In this document: positions 33,531 through 42,845 of the stretch, one piece after another
Layout of the letters: every line of letters begins with the position of its first letter
Numbering within the stretch: position 1 is the stretch's first letter
Assembly (NCBI GenBank): GCA_029907255.1
Contig: JARYMF010000005.1
Location: 1-64,000, forward strand
Direction of reading: 5' to 3'
Origin: Armatimonadota bacterium
GTDB lineage: Bacteria; Armatimonadota; UBA5829; DTJY01
DNA length: 64,000 bases
Program-made: the position numbers and the translations under genes
Notes under the pieces: generated by a model
The model's database searches: none
What the model was told of the DNA's origin: nothing
Seen by the model: only the letters and a program-made list of their open reading frames with translations

Positions 33531-35249
33531 TTGGGTAGCCAATTTCGCTTGCTTCCCATGCTCCCAATGCCTAAAACTCCCATGAACCAACTTATAGAGA
33601 AATATAGCAAACTTGAGGCAGAGAACAAACATCTTCGAGAAATGCTGGCAGAGCGCGATATCGAAATCGAAGCTCTCAGGCGGCTTGGGCAGGCAATCGG
33701 CTCGACATTCGATACCCAGCATTTGCTTGATGTGGTTGCCGACATAGCTGTCCAAGTCACAAAGACCGATACTTGCTTCATCTACCTCCTTGATGACGAA
33801 AGCGAAGAGCTTGTTCTTAGAGCAGCCAAAGGTGCTGATAGAGAATTGCTCGGCAAGATAAGAATGAAGGTTGGCGAAGGAGTCACGGGTTGGGTAGCAC
33901 AAGAACGAAAACACGTAGCGCTTGACAGAGACGCATTTAGGGATCGCCGTTACAAAGCCTTCGCCGGGCTAAAAGAAGACCGCTTTCATTCCATGCTGTC
34001 TGTTCCTCTAATAGCAGGCGAGCAACTTGTTGGCGTTATTAATATTCGCACGAATCCGCCCCACAAATACACTGAAAGCCAGATACGCTTGATGGAACGC
34101 ATAGCTGAACAAGTAGCGAATGCCGTTCAAAGTTCGCGCCTCTACAGAAACATGGAGACTCAAGTGTCGCGCCTTTCAACCTTATCCGAAGTCAGCCGCT
34201 CAATGACTTCCGGCATGTATCTCGACGAAATACTTGGTCTTATTGTTAACATGACTGCCGAAACGATGAATTTTAAAATCGTGACCGTCATGCTTGTAGA
34301 TGAGGAAAAGCAAGAGCTTGTAATCCGTGCCACACAGAGCACCAGCCGAGAATATATATTCAAGCCAAACCTCAAGCTTGGGGAGAGCCTAGCAGGCAAA
34401 GCAATTCAAGAAGGCAGGCCAATTACTGTTCTCGACGTCAAGAGCACTCCTGAATACCGATATCCTGATATTGCCCGAAAGGAAGGGCTCTGCTCAATGA
34501 TTTCTGTTCCGCTGCGCGTCCGCGAAAAGATAATTGGGGTGCTCAATTGTTACACAGACAAACCACATGTCTTCACGAATGGCGAGATTGGAATTCTCAC
34601 AGCGCTTGCTAGCCATGCGGCTCTTGCCATTGATAACGCAAAGCTTGTCGTCAAGTCAGCAATCATCCAGGAAATGCACCATAGGGTTAAAAACAACCTG
34701 CAGACAATAGCTAGCCTCCTACGTTTACAAATGCACTATGCAAAAAGTAATTCTGTCGAAACCGTGCTACAAGAAAGCATTAACCGTATCCTCAGCATAG
34801 CTTCCGTCCATGAAGTTCTTTCTCAAGAAGAAATGGATAACGTCAACATTAAGAAGGTTGCAGAAAATATCTTAGCTGCAACCTCCCAAAGTCTCCTATC
34901 GTCCGAAAAACAAGTTGAAACGTCATTAAGTGGTCCGGATATCCTACTTCCTCCGGCAAAAGCCACCTCAGTGGCTCTCATCTTAAACGAACTCATTCAA
35001 AATGCGTTCAAGCATGGATTTAAGACTCTTGATAAAGGGAACGTTGCCGTAAAGTTTTCAGAGGATGAACGTGAAATTGAGATTGCAGTAATAAATGACG
35101 GCACGCCGCTACCAAAAGGATTCGACCTCCGCCAGAACCGCAACTTGGGGCTTCAAATCGTAGAAAGCCTTGTCCGCGATGACCTCCATGGCCGCTTCTC
35201 ACTAAAAAGCAACAGAAGGATTACGGCAACGGTTGTGTTTCCGAAATAA
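33531..35249 (+). CDS. GAF-GAF-HisKA_2 sensor histidine kinase (PdtaS-like)
   Basis: 572 residues, no membrane segment. A short coiled coil (18-50) leads to two GAF domains (about 55-205 and 215-370). The HisKA_2 dimerisation helix has the phospho-acceptor region EMHHRVKNNLQTIASLLRL (H384), and the HATPase domain has the N box LNELIQNAFKHGF and LGLQIVESLV. It should phosphorylate the ANTAR regulator next to it, as PdtaS/PdtaR and EutW/EutV do; the GAF ligands are unknown. The start is uncertain (TTG at 33531 one base after the upstream stop, or ATG at 33558/33582). Its 3' end overlaps folP by 29 bases tail to tail. Confidence 0.9.
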   Translation: MGSQFRLLPMLPMPKTPMNQLIEKYSKLEAENKHLREMLAERDIEIEALRRLGQAIGSTFDTQHLLDVVADIAVQVTKTDTCFIYLLDDESEELVLRAAKGADRELLGKIRMKVGEGVTGWVAQERKHVALDRDAFRDRRYKAFAGLKEDRFHSMLSVPLIAGEQLVGVINIRTNPPHKYTESQIRLMERIAEQVANAVQSSRLYRNMETQVSRLSTLSEVSRSMTSGMYLDEILGLIVNMTAETMNFKIVTVMLVDEEKQELVIRATQSTSREYIFKPNLKLGESLAGKAIQEGRPITVLDVKSTPEYRYPDIARKEGLCSMISVPLRVREKIIGVLNCYTDKPHVFTNGEIGILTALASHAALAIDNAKLVVKSAIIQEMHHRVKNNLQTIASLLRLQMHYAKSNSVETVLQESINRILSIASVHEVLSQEEMDNVNIKKVAENILAATSQSLLSSEKQVETSLSGPDILLPPAKATSVALILNELIQNAFKHGFKTLDKGNVAVKFSEDEREIEIAVINDGTPLPKGFDLRQNRNLGLQIVESLVRDDLHGRFSLKSNRRITATVVFPK

Positions 35250-36474
35250 ACCGAACAATAGCATCGGTCATCCTCGCCACCTTTGCCATTTGTTCTACAT
35301 CATGCACCCGAACGATATTTGCTCCGTTGGCAATACTAATGGCCACAGTGGCGGCAGTACCTTCCAAGCGCTCGGTTGGTGGGAGTTCGCCCAGAATTTT
35401 GCCTATGAAGGATTTTCTTGATGTACCTATCAAAATGGGGAAGCCGAGCGACTTGAAATCACGCAGTTTACTGATAATCTCCAGGTTATGTTTAACAGTT
35501 TTGCCAAAACCAATACCAGGATCAATAATTACGTATTCTTCTGGCAAGCCAGCCTCGACCACTTGCTCAATGCGCTGGCGGAGAAATTTCATGACCTCAG
35601 ATACCACATCTTCATAGACAGGATTATCTTGCATGGTTTGTGGATTGCCCTTCATATGCATGATTATCACAGGAACTTTTCGCTCGGCGGCAAGTGCCCT
35701 CATAAGCGGATTTACAAAGCCTGTGATGTCGTTGATAATGCTTGCGCCCGCATCCAGCGCTGCACGTGCGACTTCTGGCTTATAAGTGTCAATTGAAATC
35801 GGAACTGATACACGCTTCGAAAGCTCCTGAATTACTGGAACGACCCTGGCAAGCTCTTCTTCAACAGGCACGGGTTCGGCGCCAGGACGGCTTGATTCGC
35901 CGCCGATGTCAATCACATCAGCACCTTCATTTACCATCTCCAAGCCGCGCTTAATGGCAGCGTTTTTATCTACATACAATCCTCCATCTGAGAAGGAATC
36001 GGGCGTAACATTCAATATCCCCATGATTAGGGTGCGCTCGCGCATAGTAGAATAGAACGACTGGAGGCAAACAGGGAGCTCACCTGGAGAAGGCATAAGC
36101 GAAATTGGATTACGGTAATTTTCGATTGCCAAAGCTATTTCGTCGGCGATTTCTGGCAATGAAAACTGCTGTTCGTGGAGGTCATGAATCACCTGGTCAA
36201 AAACCTTCCCAGTACCCATGAGCAGTACGTCTGAGTGCTCAATACGACCGGTGATGCAGTCTCGATGGATGGCTGCGTCTCCACCCTTTGCCAGCATTTC
36301 TTCCTTAAGGATGAGCGCCGCTGGGGTTCGCACGTTGTCCAGCTTGATAACATAGTGTTCTGCTTTCGGAAGCATTCTGATGACGCCGGCCCACTCCGCT
36401 CCGATTCTCGTCATCTCGGCTTCCAGGTCATCCTGCTTCCGAGAGGTATAGACCCTAGCGTTGTGCCCACCCAT
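35221..36474 (-). CDS. folP: dihydropteroate synthase with N-terminal extension
   Basis: 417 residues. It joins p-aminobenzoate to dihydropterin pyrophosphate to make dihydropteroate. The TIM-barrel starts near residue 148 with GILNVTPDSFSDGG, then DVIDIGGESSRPGA, and ends GTSRKSFIGKI and VRVHDV. Residues 1-135 are an extra domain (WAGVIRMLPKAEHYVIKL, RTPAALILKEEMLAKGGD) seen in the long DHPS of some anaerobes and archaea; its role is unknown. ATG with GGAG upstream. It converges with the kinase gene. Confidence 0.93.
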   Translation of the reverse strand: MGGHNARVYTSRKQDDLEAEMTRIGAEWAGVIRMLPKAEHYVIKLDNVRTPAALILKEEMLAKGGDAAIHRDCITGRIEHSDVLLMGTGKVFDQVIHDLHEQQFSLPEIADEIALAIENYRNPISLMPSPGELPVCLQSFYSTMRERTLIMGILNVTPDSFSDGGLYVDKNAAIKRGLEMVNEGADVIDIGGESSRPGAEPVPVEEELARVVPVIQELSKRVSVPISIDTYKPEVARAALDAGASIINDITGFVNPLMRALAAERKVPVIIMHMKGNPQTMQDNPVYEDVVSEVMKFLRQRIEQVVEAGLPEEYVIIDPGIGFGKTVKHNLEIISKLRDFKSLGFPILIGTSRKSFIGKILGELPPTERLEGTAATVAISIANGANIVRVHDVEQMAKVARMTDAIVRFISETQPLP

Positions 36475-36541
36475 GCTCTTACTCCAACATGCACTCTTAT
36501 CCCAAGTTCAATTAATCAAACACAAGTAGGAATAAGAGCGA

Positions 36542-37327
36542 TTAGTGGTAAAACTTTTGCTTCCATTCAGCCCAGACTTCCGGCAATTCTTCAAATTGAA
36601 TTTGTTTGAGTGTCGCCATTCCGGAGTAGCTAAGATAGAATCCTCTTTCCAGGGCTGCCGCCTCAGGGTCGCGAATTAGCTTTGCGCGGAATATGTAATC
36701 CTCTGCCGCTAGCATGAGTATATGGCGGAGCTGGTAGTTGTCCAGAACCTCGATTGCTTGTCTAGCCTCGCGCGCTGTATCCTCATCGGGCTGCATTTCC
36801 AACACCCTAGTGAACTCCTGAACAGCATTGCCGATGTCGCCCTTCTGCTGATAGAGCACTGCCTTCTTAAAATGATTTAATGGTGACATAGGATCTAGAC
36901 TTATCAATTCATTTGTAACCTGCAGTGCTTTTTCAAGCATTCCTTTTTGAAGATAAGCTATGCTGAGAACGTCTCGTGCACTTAGGCTATGTGGTGAGTA
37001 CTTGAGGAGTTCTTTTGCCTCTTTTATCGCATCATCAACTCGCCCAAGCTCCAGCAGGATTTCCAGAAGCAGATCGCGGCTCCGAAGATCATCCGGCTTG
37101 ATTCTCAGGGCACGCTTAGCTGCCAGAATGGCGTCATCCATCCTTCGCTGGCTTCTGCAAAGCACAGCTAACCGATAATATAAAAGCGGCTTGTCTTTGG
37201 CCGTACGAATGGCTTTGCTCAGAAGCTCGATTGCCTTCTCAAACTCCCCATTCGCCTCAAGTTCGTCCGCTTTCTTTAAATAATCAGCCGACGTCAATCT
37301 TTTCTTTCGATTCTGTTGAGCTGACAC
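36542..37327 (-). CDS. TPR-repeat protein
   Basis: About 261 residues, no signal peptide, built from five to six tetratricopeptide repeats in residues 15-180 (for example YLKKADELEANGEFEKAIELL and AYLQKGMLEKALQVTNELISLDP), then a C-terminal region of unclear fold. TPR proteins are adaptors for protein partners; none is indicated here. The start is ambiguous: GTG at 37327 has GAGAGGGCGG upstream and is used here; GTG at 37345, one base after the stop of the previous gene, is the alternative. Confidence 0.8.
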   Translation of the reverse strand: MSAQQNRKKRLTSADYLKKADELEANGEFEKAIELLSKAIRTAKDKPLLYYRLAVLCRSQRRMDDAILAAKRALRIKPDDLRSRDLLLEILLELGRVDDAIKEAKELLKYSPHSLSARDVLSIAYLQKGMLEKALQVTNELISLDPMSPLNHFKKAVLYQQKGDIGNAVQEFTRVLEMQPDEDTAREARQAIEVLDNYQLRHILMLAAEDYIFRAKLIRDPEAAALERGFYLSYSGMATLKQIQFEELPEVWAEWKQKFYH

Positions 37328-37346
37328 GGTAATCCGCCCTCTCACA

Positions 37347-38381
37347 TTATAGTTTGACAGGCTGGCCAGTCCGTGCCGATTGGTAAACAGCGAGAATCAC
37401 TTCAACTGCGTGCCTTGCCTCAGCACCGCTCACCATCGGCTCCCTATCTTCTTTCACAGCAGCAATTAAGTCCGCAATTTGCGCCTGATGGCCGTGCTGA
37501 GAAATAGCGGTTGGGTCGGAAGATGCATTGCCCACCTGGTCTTGAAGGCTTTTTGTGACCTCTTGCTTATCCTCGCCAGGCACGTCCCAGCGAACGATAT
37601 TTTCACCGTCTACAAGTATTGTCCCCTTCTCGCCATGAAACTCCAATCGGTGATTCATACCTGGCGTCACAGAAGTCGTTCCTTCCAGCACGCCAAAAGC
37701 TCCATTTTTGAATCGAATTGCGGCGACTGAAGTATCCTCCACTTCAATTTTCCTTACAAGATGGTCGGCAAAACCGAAGATTGTGTCAATCGGCCCCATT
37801 ATCCAGCGGAGAAGGTCAACACAGTGAACGCCTTGGTTCATGAGCGCTCCGCCGCCGTCGAGCGCCCAGGTTCCACGCCAAGCCGCGCTATCGTAATATT
37901 CCTGACTTCGGAAATATTTAAGATACGCATCGCCCAACACAAGCTTGCCCAACTTGCCAGCATCAATTGTTTTCTTGACAAGCTGCCATAACGGCGATGT
38001 GCGCCGCTGGAAGATGCACGCAAGCTTAACTTTCTGTTCGGCACAGGTTTGGATCAACTTGTCTATCTTTTCAAGGCTGATATCAATAGGCTTCTCAGTC
38101 ATCACATGCTTTCCAGCAAGAGCGGCGTCGACTCCCATATCCGCATGCATACCGCTGGGCGTACATATAGAGACGATATCAATATCATCTCGCTTGAGCA
38201 TCTCTTTGTAATCAGTATATGCGTACTTCGCGCCAAAATCGTTTTTGATTTTCTCCGCCTTTTCTGGAACGATGTCGCATACAGCAATTAATTCCGCATC
38301 GGGAATTCTGCTAACTGCTCCGGCGTGCCAAGGTGCGATTACGCCGCATCCAATAATACCGTAACCAACTTTGTCTTTCAT
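37347..38381 (-). CDS. Gfo/Idh/MocA-family oxidoreductase
   Basis: About 344 residues. The N-terminal Rossmann domain starts YGIIGCGVIAPWHAGA (G-x-G-x2-[GA]), with TEKPIDISLEKIDKLI carrying the conserved EKP motif; the C-terminal part is the GFO_IDH_MocA beta-sheet domain. These enzymes oxidise or reduce sugars, inositol or related polyols with NAD(P). No TAT signal, so it is cytoplasmic. ATG at 38381 has GGGGGAG five bases upstream; the eight extra codons upstream are not needed. It precedes the TPR gene. Confidence 0.9.
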   Translation of the reverse strand: MKDKVGYGIIGCGVIAPWHAGAVSRIPDAELIAVCDIVPEKAEKIKNDFGAKYAYTDYKEMLKRDDIDIVSICTPSGMHADMGVDAALAGKHVMTEKPIDISLEKIDKLIQTCAEQKVKLACIFQRRTSPLWQLVKKTIDAGKLGKLVLGDAYLKYFRSQEYYDSAAWRGTWALDGGGALMNQGVHCVDLLRWIMGPIDTIFGFADHLVRKIEVEDTSVAAIRFKNGAFGVLEGTTSVTPGMNHRLEFHGEKGTILVDGENIVRWDVPGEDKQEVTKSLQDQVGNASSDPTAISQHGHQAQIADLIAAVKEDREPMVSGAEARHAVEVILAVYQSARTGQPVKL

Positions 38382-38495
38382 CAAACTCCCCCTGTTAGTA
38401 GCCATTCAGCTAAGTTCACGTTTTATTTTTCTCCATAAACACAAAATTTCCTTTATGAATTGAAATGCAACATTGAGCATTTACATTTGGGAAAA

Positions 38496-39395
38496 CTACA
38501 TGCGGCTAAGCCAGTATTCGAGGATTTGGGTGGGTTTGAAGTCGCGGAGACGAAGATCTGTAGGATAAGCACCATCGAGGTATTTTTGGGAAACGAGGCC
38601 TATTAATTCGCTTTCATCTGCCTCAACGTCATACTTTCGCGCTTCCTCTACGATAAAGTCGAAAATTCGAGGAAGAGCCACAAGATCAGGGCGCGTTACA
38701 TTCATCGAGACCTGTGCTTTTGAGCGACTCTCAAGCCAAACGCTAATTGCCTTGACGCCTGGCAAGTGTGCGTTATCATTTCGCACCTTGCGCGCGATAT
38801 CTGCAGCAATCTCCATGTCATCACTTTGGAGATTGACATTATATGCGACAAGGGGACCACGTGCGCCAACCACTACCGCGCCTGCGGACGGGTGAAGTCG
38901 CTTTGGACCGACATCGGGAGCACGTTCACCTTCTAAGCCAACTTCCGCAAGGCGCTCGTAACCTCCACGGCGCACATCAGCAAGGTTAGTATGGTGAGCC
39001 TTTATGGCTGACTTTTCATAAAAATAAACTGGAACGCCCAGGGTCTCAGCGATTTCCTGCCCTATTTCATGGGAAATTGAGACACACTCAGCCATTGTAA
39101 TGCCCCTAATGGGGACAAGGGGGATAACGTCTGCGGCGCCAATTCTTGGGTGGCCGCCAGTATGTTTTTGCATGTCAATAAGCTCGACTGCTCGGGTCGT
39201 CGCCGCTAATACTGCTTCTCGAACACCCTCTGGCCCACCAAGAAAAGTAACAACCAGACGATTGTGATCAGGGTCTGAAGAATAATCAGCTAGCGTAACC
39301 GACTTAACAGTCCTCACAGCATCCACAATTGCCTGGATGACGGACTGATTTCTGCCTTCACTGAAGTTAGGCACACATTGAATGATTGCACTCAC
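38496..39395 (-). CDS. ftcD: glutamate formimidoyltransferase
   Basis: About 299 residues, typical for the single-domain enzyme. It moves the formimino group from formiminoglutamate to tetrahydrofolate. Landmarks: IIQCVPNFSEGRN at the start, LADYSSDPDHNRLVVTFLG, and MQKHTGGHPRIGAADVIPL, whose histidine is the catalytic base. The cyclodeaminase domain of the mammalian fusion is absent. GTG at 39395 matches the family start and has AAGG upstream; an ATG at 39449 overlapping the ftsH stop (ATGA) would add 18 residues and is possible. There are no hut genes beside it. Confidence 0.9.
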   Translation of the reverse strand: MSAIIQCVPNFSEGRNQSVIQAIVDAVRTVKSVTLADYSSDPDHNRLVVTFLGGPEGVREAVLAATTRAVELIDMQKHTGGHPRIGAADVIPLVPIRGITMAECVSISHEIGQEIAETLGVPVYFYEKSAIKAHHTNLADVRRGGYERLAEVGLEGERAPDVGPKRLHPSAGAVVVGARGPLVAYNVNLQSDDMEIAADIARKVRNDNAHLPGVKAISVWLESRSKAQVSMNVTRPDLVALPRIFDFIVEEARKYDVEADESELIGLVSQKYLDGAYPTDLRLRDFKPTQILEYWLSRM

Positions 39396-39445
39396 AGCTG
39401 ACCTTGAGGAATAGCATAAACGCTGGCTATCCTGGAGAGCATGAA

Positions 39446-41371
39446 TCATGCTACGCCAGGTTCGAGACGAGGCTTGCTGTCTGGCGCAAGATTTGGCTGC
39501 TCCAGTTTTTCCGTCTGTTCACCAGATGAATTTGGCGTTTCGCCCTTGCCTTCAGCCTCCGAACTCTTCTTGCCGTACATGAGCTCTTCAAGCTCCTCGC
39601 GCTCGATAGTCTCCTTTTCGAGGAGTACATTTACTATCTCAACCACTTTTTCTCTTTTTTCCTGGAGAATTGTCTCGGCGCGCTTATAACACTCATCGAT
39701 GATTCTGCGGACCTCGTTATCGATTGCTTTTGCCATTTCCTCGCTGTAGTTTCTATCCTCCATCAGGTCACGCCCAAGGAACGGATTTCCATGCTTTCTG
39801 CCGAAGGTAACCGGGCCAAGTGTCTCACTCATCCCAAACTCACAAACCATACTTCTAGCAATTTCCGTTGCCCGTTCCAAATCACTATTCGAGCCGGTCG
39901 TGACTTCGTTAAAGAAAATCCGCTCCGCCGCACGTCCACCCAGCAACCCTGCGATGTCATCAAGCAACTCGCTTCTTGTTGTCAGATACTTGTCCTGAAG
40001 TGGAAGCTGCATCGTATAACCCAGCGCAAGTCCGCGAGGTAATATGGATACCTTGTGCACCGGGTCGGTGAGCGGCAGAAGTTCCTGGACGATTGCGTGA
40101 CCGACTTCGTGATACGCCACCATAATCTTTTCTTTTTCGCTGATTATGCGGCTTTTCCTTTCCGGACCCGCAATCACACGGTCAATGGAATCTTCAAAAT
40201 CCTCCATTTTGATTTTGGTGCGCTCACGCCGCGCCGCCAGTAGCGCTGCCTCGTTCACAAGATTCGCTAAATCTGCACCAGAGAAACCAGGAGTCCTTCG
40301 AGCGAGGTTTTCGATGTTTACATCAGCATCGAGTGGCTTGCCCCGCATGTGCACGCGAAGAATAGCTTCTCTTCCTTTTGCGTCGGGGTGGTCAACAACT
40401 ACGCGTCTATCAAAACGACCTGGTCTGAGAAGCGCCGGGTCCAAAACATCTGGTCGGTTAGTCGCTGCAATAAGGATAACGCCGGTGTTCGGGTCGAAGC
40501 CATCCATCTCGACTAGAAGTTGGTCAAGTGTCTGCTCTCGCTCATCGTGACCGCCGCCGAGACCCGTACCTCTCTGACGCCCAACCGCATCAAGCTCATC
40601 AATAAATATCAGACTAGGCCTGTTAGCCTTTGCTGTCTCAAATAGGTCGCGAACGCGTGATGCGCCCACACCTACGAACATTTCAACAAAGTCTGAACCG
40701 CTGATATGGAAGAAAGGTACTCCTGCTTCTCCTGCAATGGCTCGTGCCAACAATGTTTTGCCGCACCCAGGAGGACCTAGAAGCAACACGCCCTTCGGAA
40801 TCTTTGCTCCTAATGCCTGGAATTTCTTTGGATTCCGTAGGAATTCAACGACTTCTTGTAGTTCCTGCTTAGCTTCATCTACTCCAGCAACATCATCAAA
40901 CGTAACTTTCGGCACGTTCTCAGAGAACCGCTTCGCTCGACTGCGGCCAAAAGAAAGTGCTTGGTTCCCGCCAATCTGTGCCTGCCGGATAATGAATAGG
41001 TAAAAGATTGCAAGTATTCCAACCATCGGCAGAACCGTGAAAAGCAGGCTCTGCATGAATGTTGAAAGAGGCGGACCAGCATATTCAAGTACCCCACCTT
41101 TTTCTCTTATTGCCCTGGAGAGCGCCGATTTCTCATCGTCGCCAGCACCGGCAAGCATTACGATGATCTTTCTATCGGTGGTGGTGAGGTTTGCCTCCAA
41201 ACGGTCCTCACGCCACTTTACCTTAGTAACATGCCCCTTTTCGACTTCCTTCCAAAAAGTGGAGTAATCCATCTGCTTGGCTGTCCGCCCGGGCGCGAAA
41301 GGCTCCCTTATGATGTACAAAGCAGAAGCCAAGATCATCAATATCAAAAAGGTTTTAAAGAACCTGGACAA
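39446..41371 (-). CDS. ftsH: ATP-dependent zinc metalloprotease FtsH
   Basis: About 641 residues. A membrane-anchored AAA+ protease that removes damaged membrane proteins and short-lived regulators. Two membrane segments (about 5-22 and 108-130) flank a small outer domain. The AAA domain has Walker A GPPGCGKT (199-206), Walker [12 protein letters not shown] and the second region of homology [21 protein letters not shown]; the protease has HEVGH near 425. A proline-rich acidic tail ends the protein. TTG at 41371 with AGGAGG eight bases upstream is chosen; TTG at 41377 has too short a spacing. It follows tilS as in many bacteria. Confidence 0.97.
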   Translation of the reverse strand: MSRFFKTFLILMILASALYIIREPFAPGRTAKQMDYSTFWKEVEKGHVTKVKWREDRLEANLTTTDRKIIVMLAGAGDDEKSALSRAIREKGGVLEYAGPPLSTFMQSLLFTVLPMVGILAIFYLFIIRQAQIGGNQALSFGRSRAKRFSENVPKVTFDDVAGVDEAKQELQEVVEFLRNPKKFQALGAKIPKGVLLLGPPGCGKTLLARAIAGEAGVPFFHISGSDFVEMFVGVGASRVRDLFETAKANRPSLIFIDELDAVGRQRGTGLGGGHDEREQTLDQLLVEMDGFDPNTGVILIAATNRPDVLDPALLRPGRFDRRVVVDHPDAKGREAILRVHMRGKPLDADVNIENLARRTPGFSGADLANLVNEAALLAARRERTKIKMEDFEDSIDRVIAGPERKSRIISEKEKIMVAYHEVGHAIVQELLPLTDPVHKVSILPRGLALGYTMQLPLQDKYLTTRSELLDDIAGLLGGRAAERIFFNEVTTGSNSDLERATEIARSMVCEFGMSETLGPVTFGRKHGNPFLGRDLMEDRNYSEEMAKAIDNEVRRIIDECYKRAETILQEKREKVVEIVNVLLEKETIEREELEELMYGKKSSEAEGKGETPNSSGEQTEKLEQPNLAPDSKPRLEPGVA

Positions 41372-41438
41372 GCTCAATTCCTCCTCTTATTACCTCGCAT
41401 TGGAGGGTACTTGATTATACCACTTTGCATCGTCAAAC

Positions 41439-42845
41439 TCAAGTTCGCAATGGATTAGCAGCTAGGCGCAAGAAAGTCTGAGTCGAACTGGTTACTTTTG
41501 CCAACTCTGAGACGGCCAATCCAACTACCCATATGATTTTCTCACTGTCTTCAATAACAGGCGTTCTGTATCTCATTTGCCGCGGGATTTTCTCATCAGT
41601 AAATAGGTCTTGCAGCTTCTTAGATCCCACCATCCCAAGAGGCTGAATGCGGTCTCCTGGCCTCCAATTCCGTGCAATAAGCTTTCCTCGGATAGCGTCA
41701 TAATCAAGAACTACCTCCATACTTCCTCGTGGCCGCAGAGGCTCAATCTTCTCTGTAATAATCTCAGCCTCGATGACAAGGTCGGCCTCTGCAATGACTG
41801 TCTTGCCAGGAACCGCCAGCTCATACTTATATATAATCGGCTGGTCAGGCGGCCTTTCTGAATAGAAAGAAATTAACCTCCCGCTTTTTTCTACAAATAT
41901 GCCTCCTGGAAGCTCATATCGAAATCCCCCAACGGTTGCTATAAGCCGCAGAAGCTCTTCAACATGTTTGTAGCCCAAATCTGTAATTTCGCCTTTGATC
42001 GCCCTATATGCCTCACGAATAACACGGCGGCGTATCGCAAGGGGTTCGACCTCAAAAACAGACGAGTCCAAATGGACTGATTTTCCATCTCTGCTTTTAG
42101 TATTTTGAATGAAGGCTTCTTTCGCCTTTTCATCAAGATACGCTGAATCCGCCCGCGCAAGTTCCGCTAGCTGCAAAATCACAGTATCAATATCGGGGTT
42201 GAACAAGCGCAACGTTGGAAGGAGCTGTAGGCGAATTCGATTTCTAGTATAAATTGGAAGGAGATTGGTTTCATCTATCCGCGGCTGAAGGCCAGCTTCT
42301 TGAACATATTCAGTCACGTCTTTGCGCCGCACGCTTATTAAAGGGCGAATTATTTTTCCTCGCACCGGCGGCATCCCAACGAGACCGTCGATTCCGGTGC
42401 CGCGGATAATGTTCATTAAAACTGTTTCCACTTGATCATCCGCTGTATGCCCAAGAGCTATTCGAGAGGCGCCGATTTTCTCCGCGGTATTTTCAAGGAA
42501 CTCATATCGAACGAGCCGCGCAGCCTGTTCGGCTGAAATCCTCAAAGTTTTTTGGATTTTCGGCACGTCCACCTTTTCGACGCTGTACGGGATTAAAAGG
42601 TTCGCTGCCAGCGAACGAACATATTCCTCATCTTTATCTGATTCCTCACCCCGAAACGAATGGTTGAGATGGGCGACATGGAGAGAAATACCAAGTTCAT
42701 CTCGGAGAGTCCAAAGCGCGTGCAGAAGGGCTACCGAATCGGGGCCTCCCGAAACGGCAACGAGAACCTTCTCACCCGGTAATAGCATTGTATATTGTCG
42801 TACCGTGGTGAGCAGCGATTCAATCAGCCTGTGTCTTTCAATCAT
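41439..42845 (-). CDS. tilS: tRNA(Ile) lysidine synthetase
   Basis: 468 residues. It converts C34 of the tRNA-Ile CAU anticodon to lysidine with ATP and lysine. The PP-loop SGGPDS is at 32-37, with IALGHTADDQVETVLMNIIRGTG as the second signature; the C-terminal TilS domain includes LIARNWRPGDRIQPLGM. ATG at 42845 overlaps the stop of the upstream gene as ATGA, so it is translationally coupled to it, and ftsH follows 67 bases later. Confidence 0.95.
   Translation of the reverse strand: MIERHRLIESLLTTVRQYTMLLPGEKVLVAVSGGPDSVALLHALWTLRDELGISLHVAHLNHSFRGEESDKDEEYVRSLAANLLIPYSVEKVDVPKIQKTLRISAEQAARLVRYEFLENTAEKIGASRIALGHTADDQVETVLMNIIRGTGIDGLVGMPPVRGKIIRPLISVRRKDVTEYVQEAGLQPRIDETNLLPIYTRNRIRLQLLPTLRLFNPDIDTVILQLAELARADSAYLDEKAKEAFIQNTKSRDGKSVHLDSSVFEVEPLAIRRRVIREAYRAIKGEITDLGYKHVEELLRLIATVGGFRYELPGGIFVEKSGRLISFYSERPPDQPIIYKYELAVPGKTVIAEADLVIEAEIITEKIEPLRPRGSMEVVLDYDAIRGKLIARNWRPGDRIQPLGMVGSKKLQDLFTDEKIPRQMRYRTPVIEDSEKIIWVVGLAVSELAKVTSSTQTFLRLAANPLRT

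Noticed and set aside
38462-38481. AAATGC / GCATTT hairpin between ftcD and the oxidoreductase gene
   Set aside because: A six-pair stem with an eight-base loop and no T-tract is expected by chance in AT-rich gaps.
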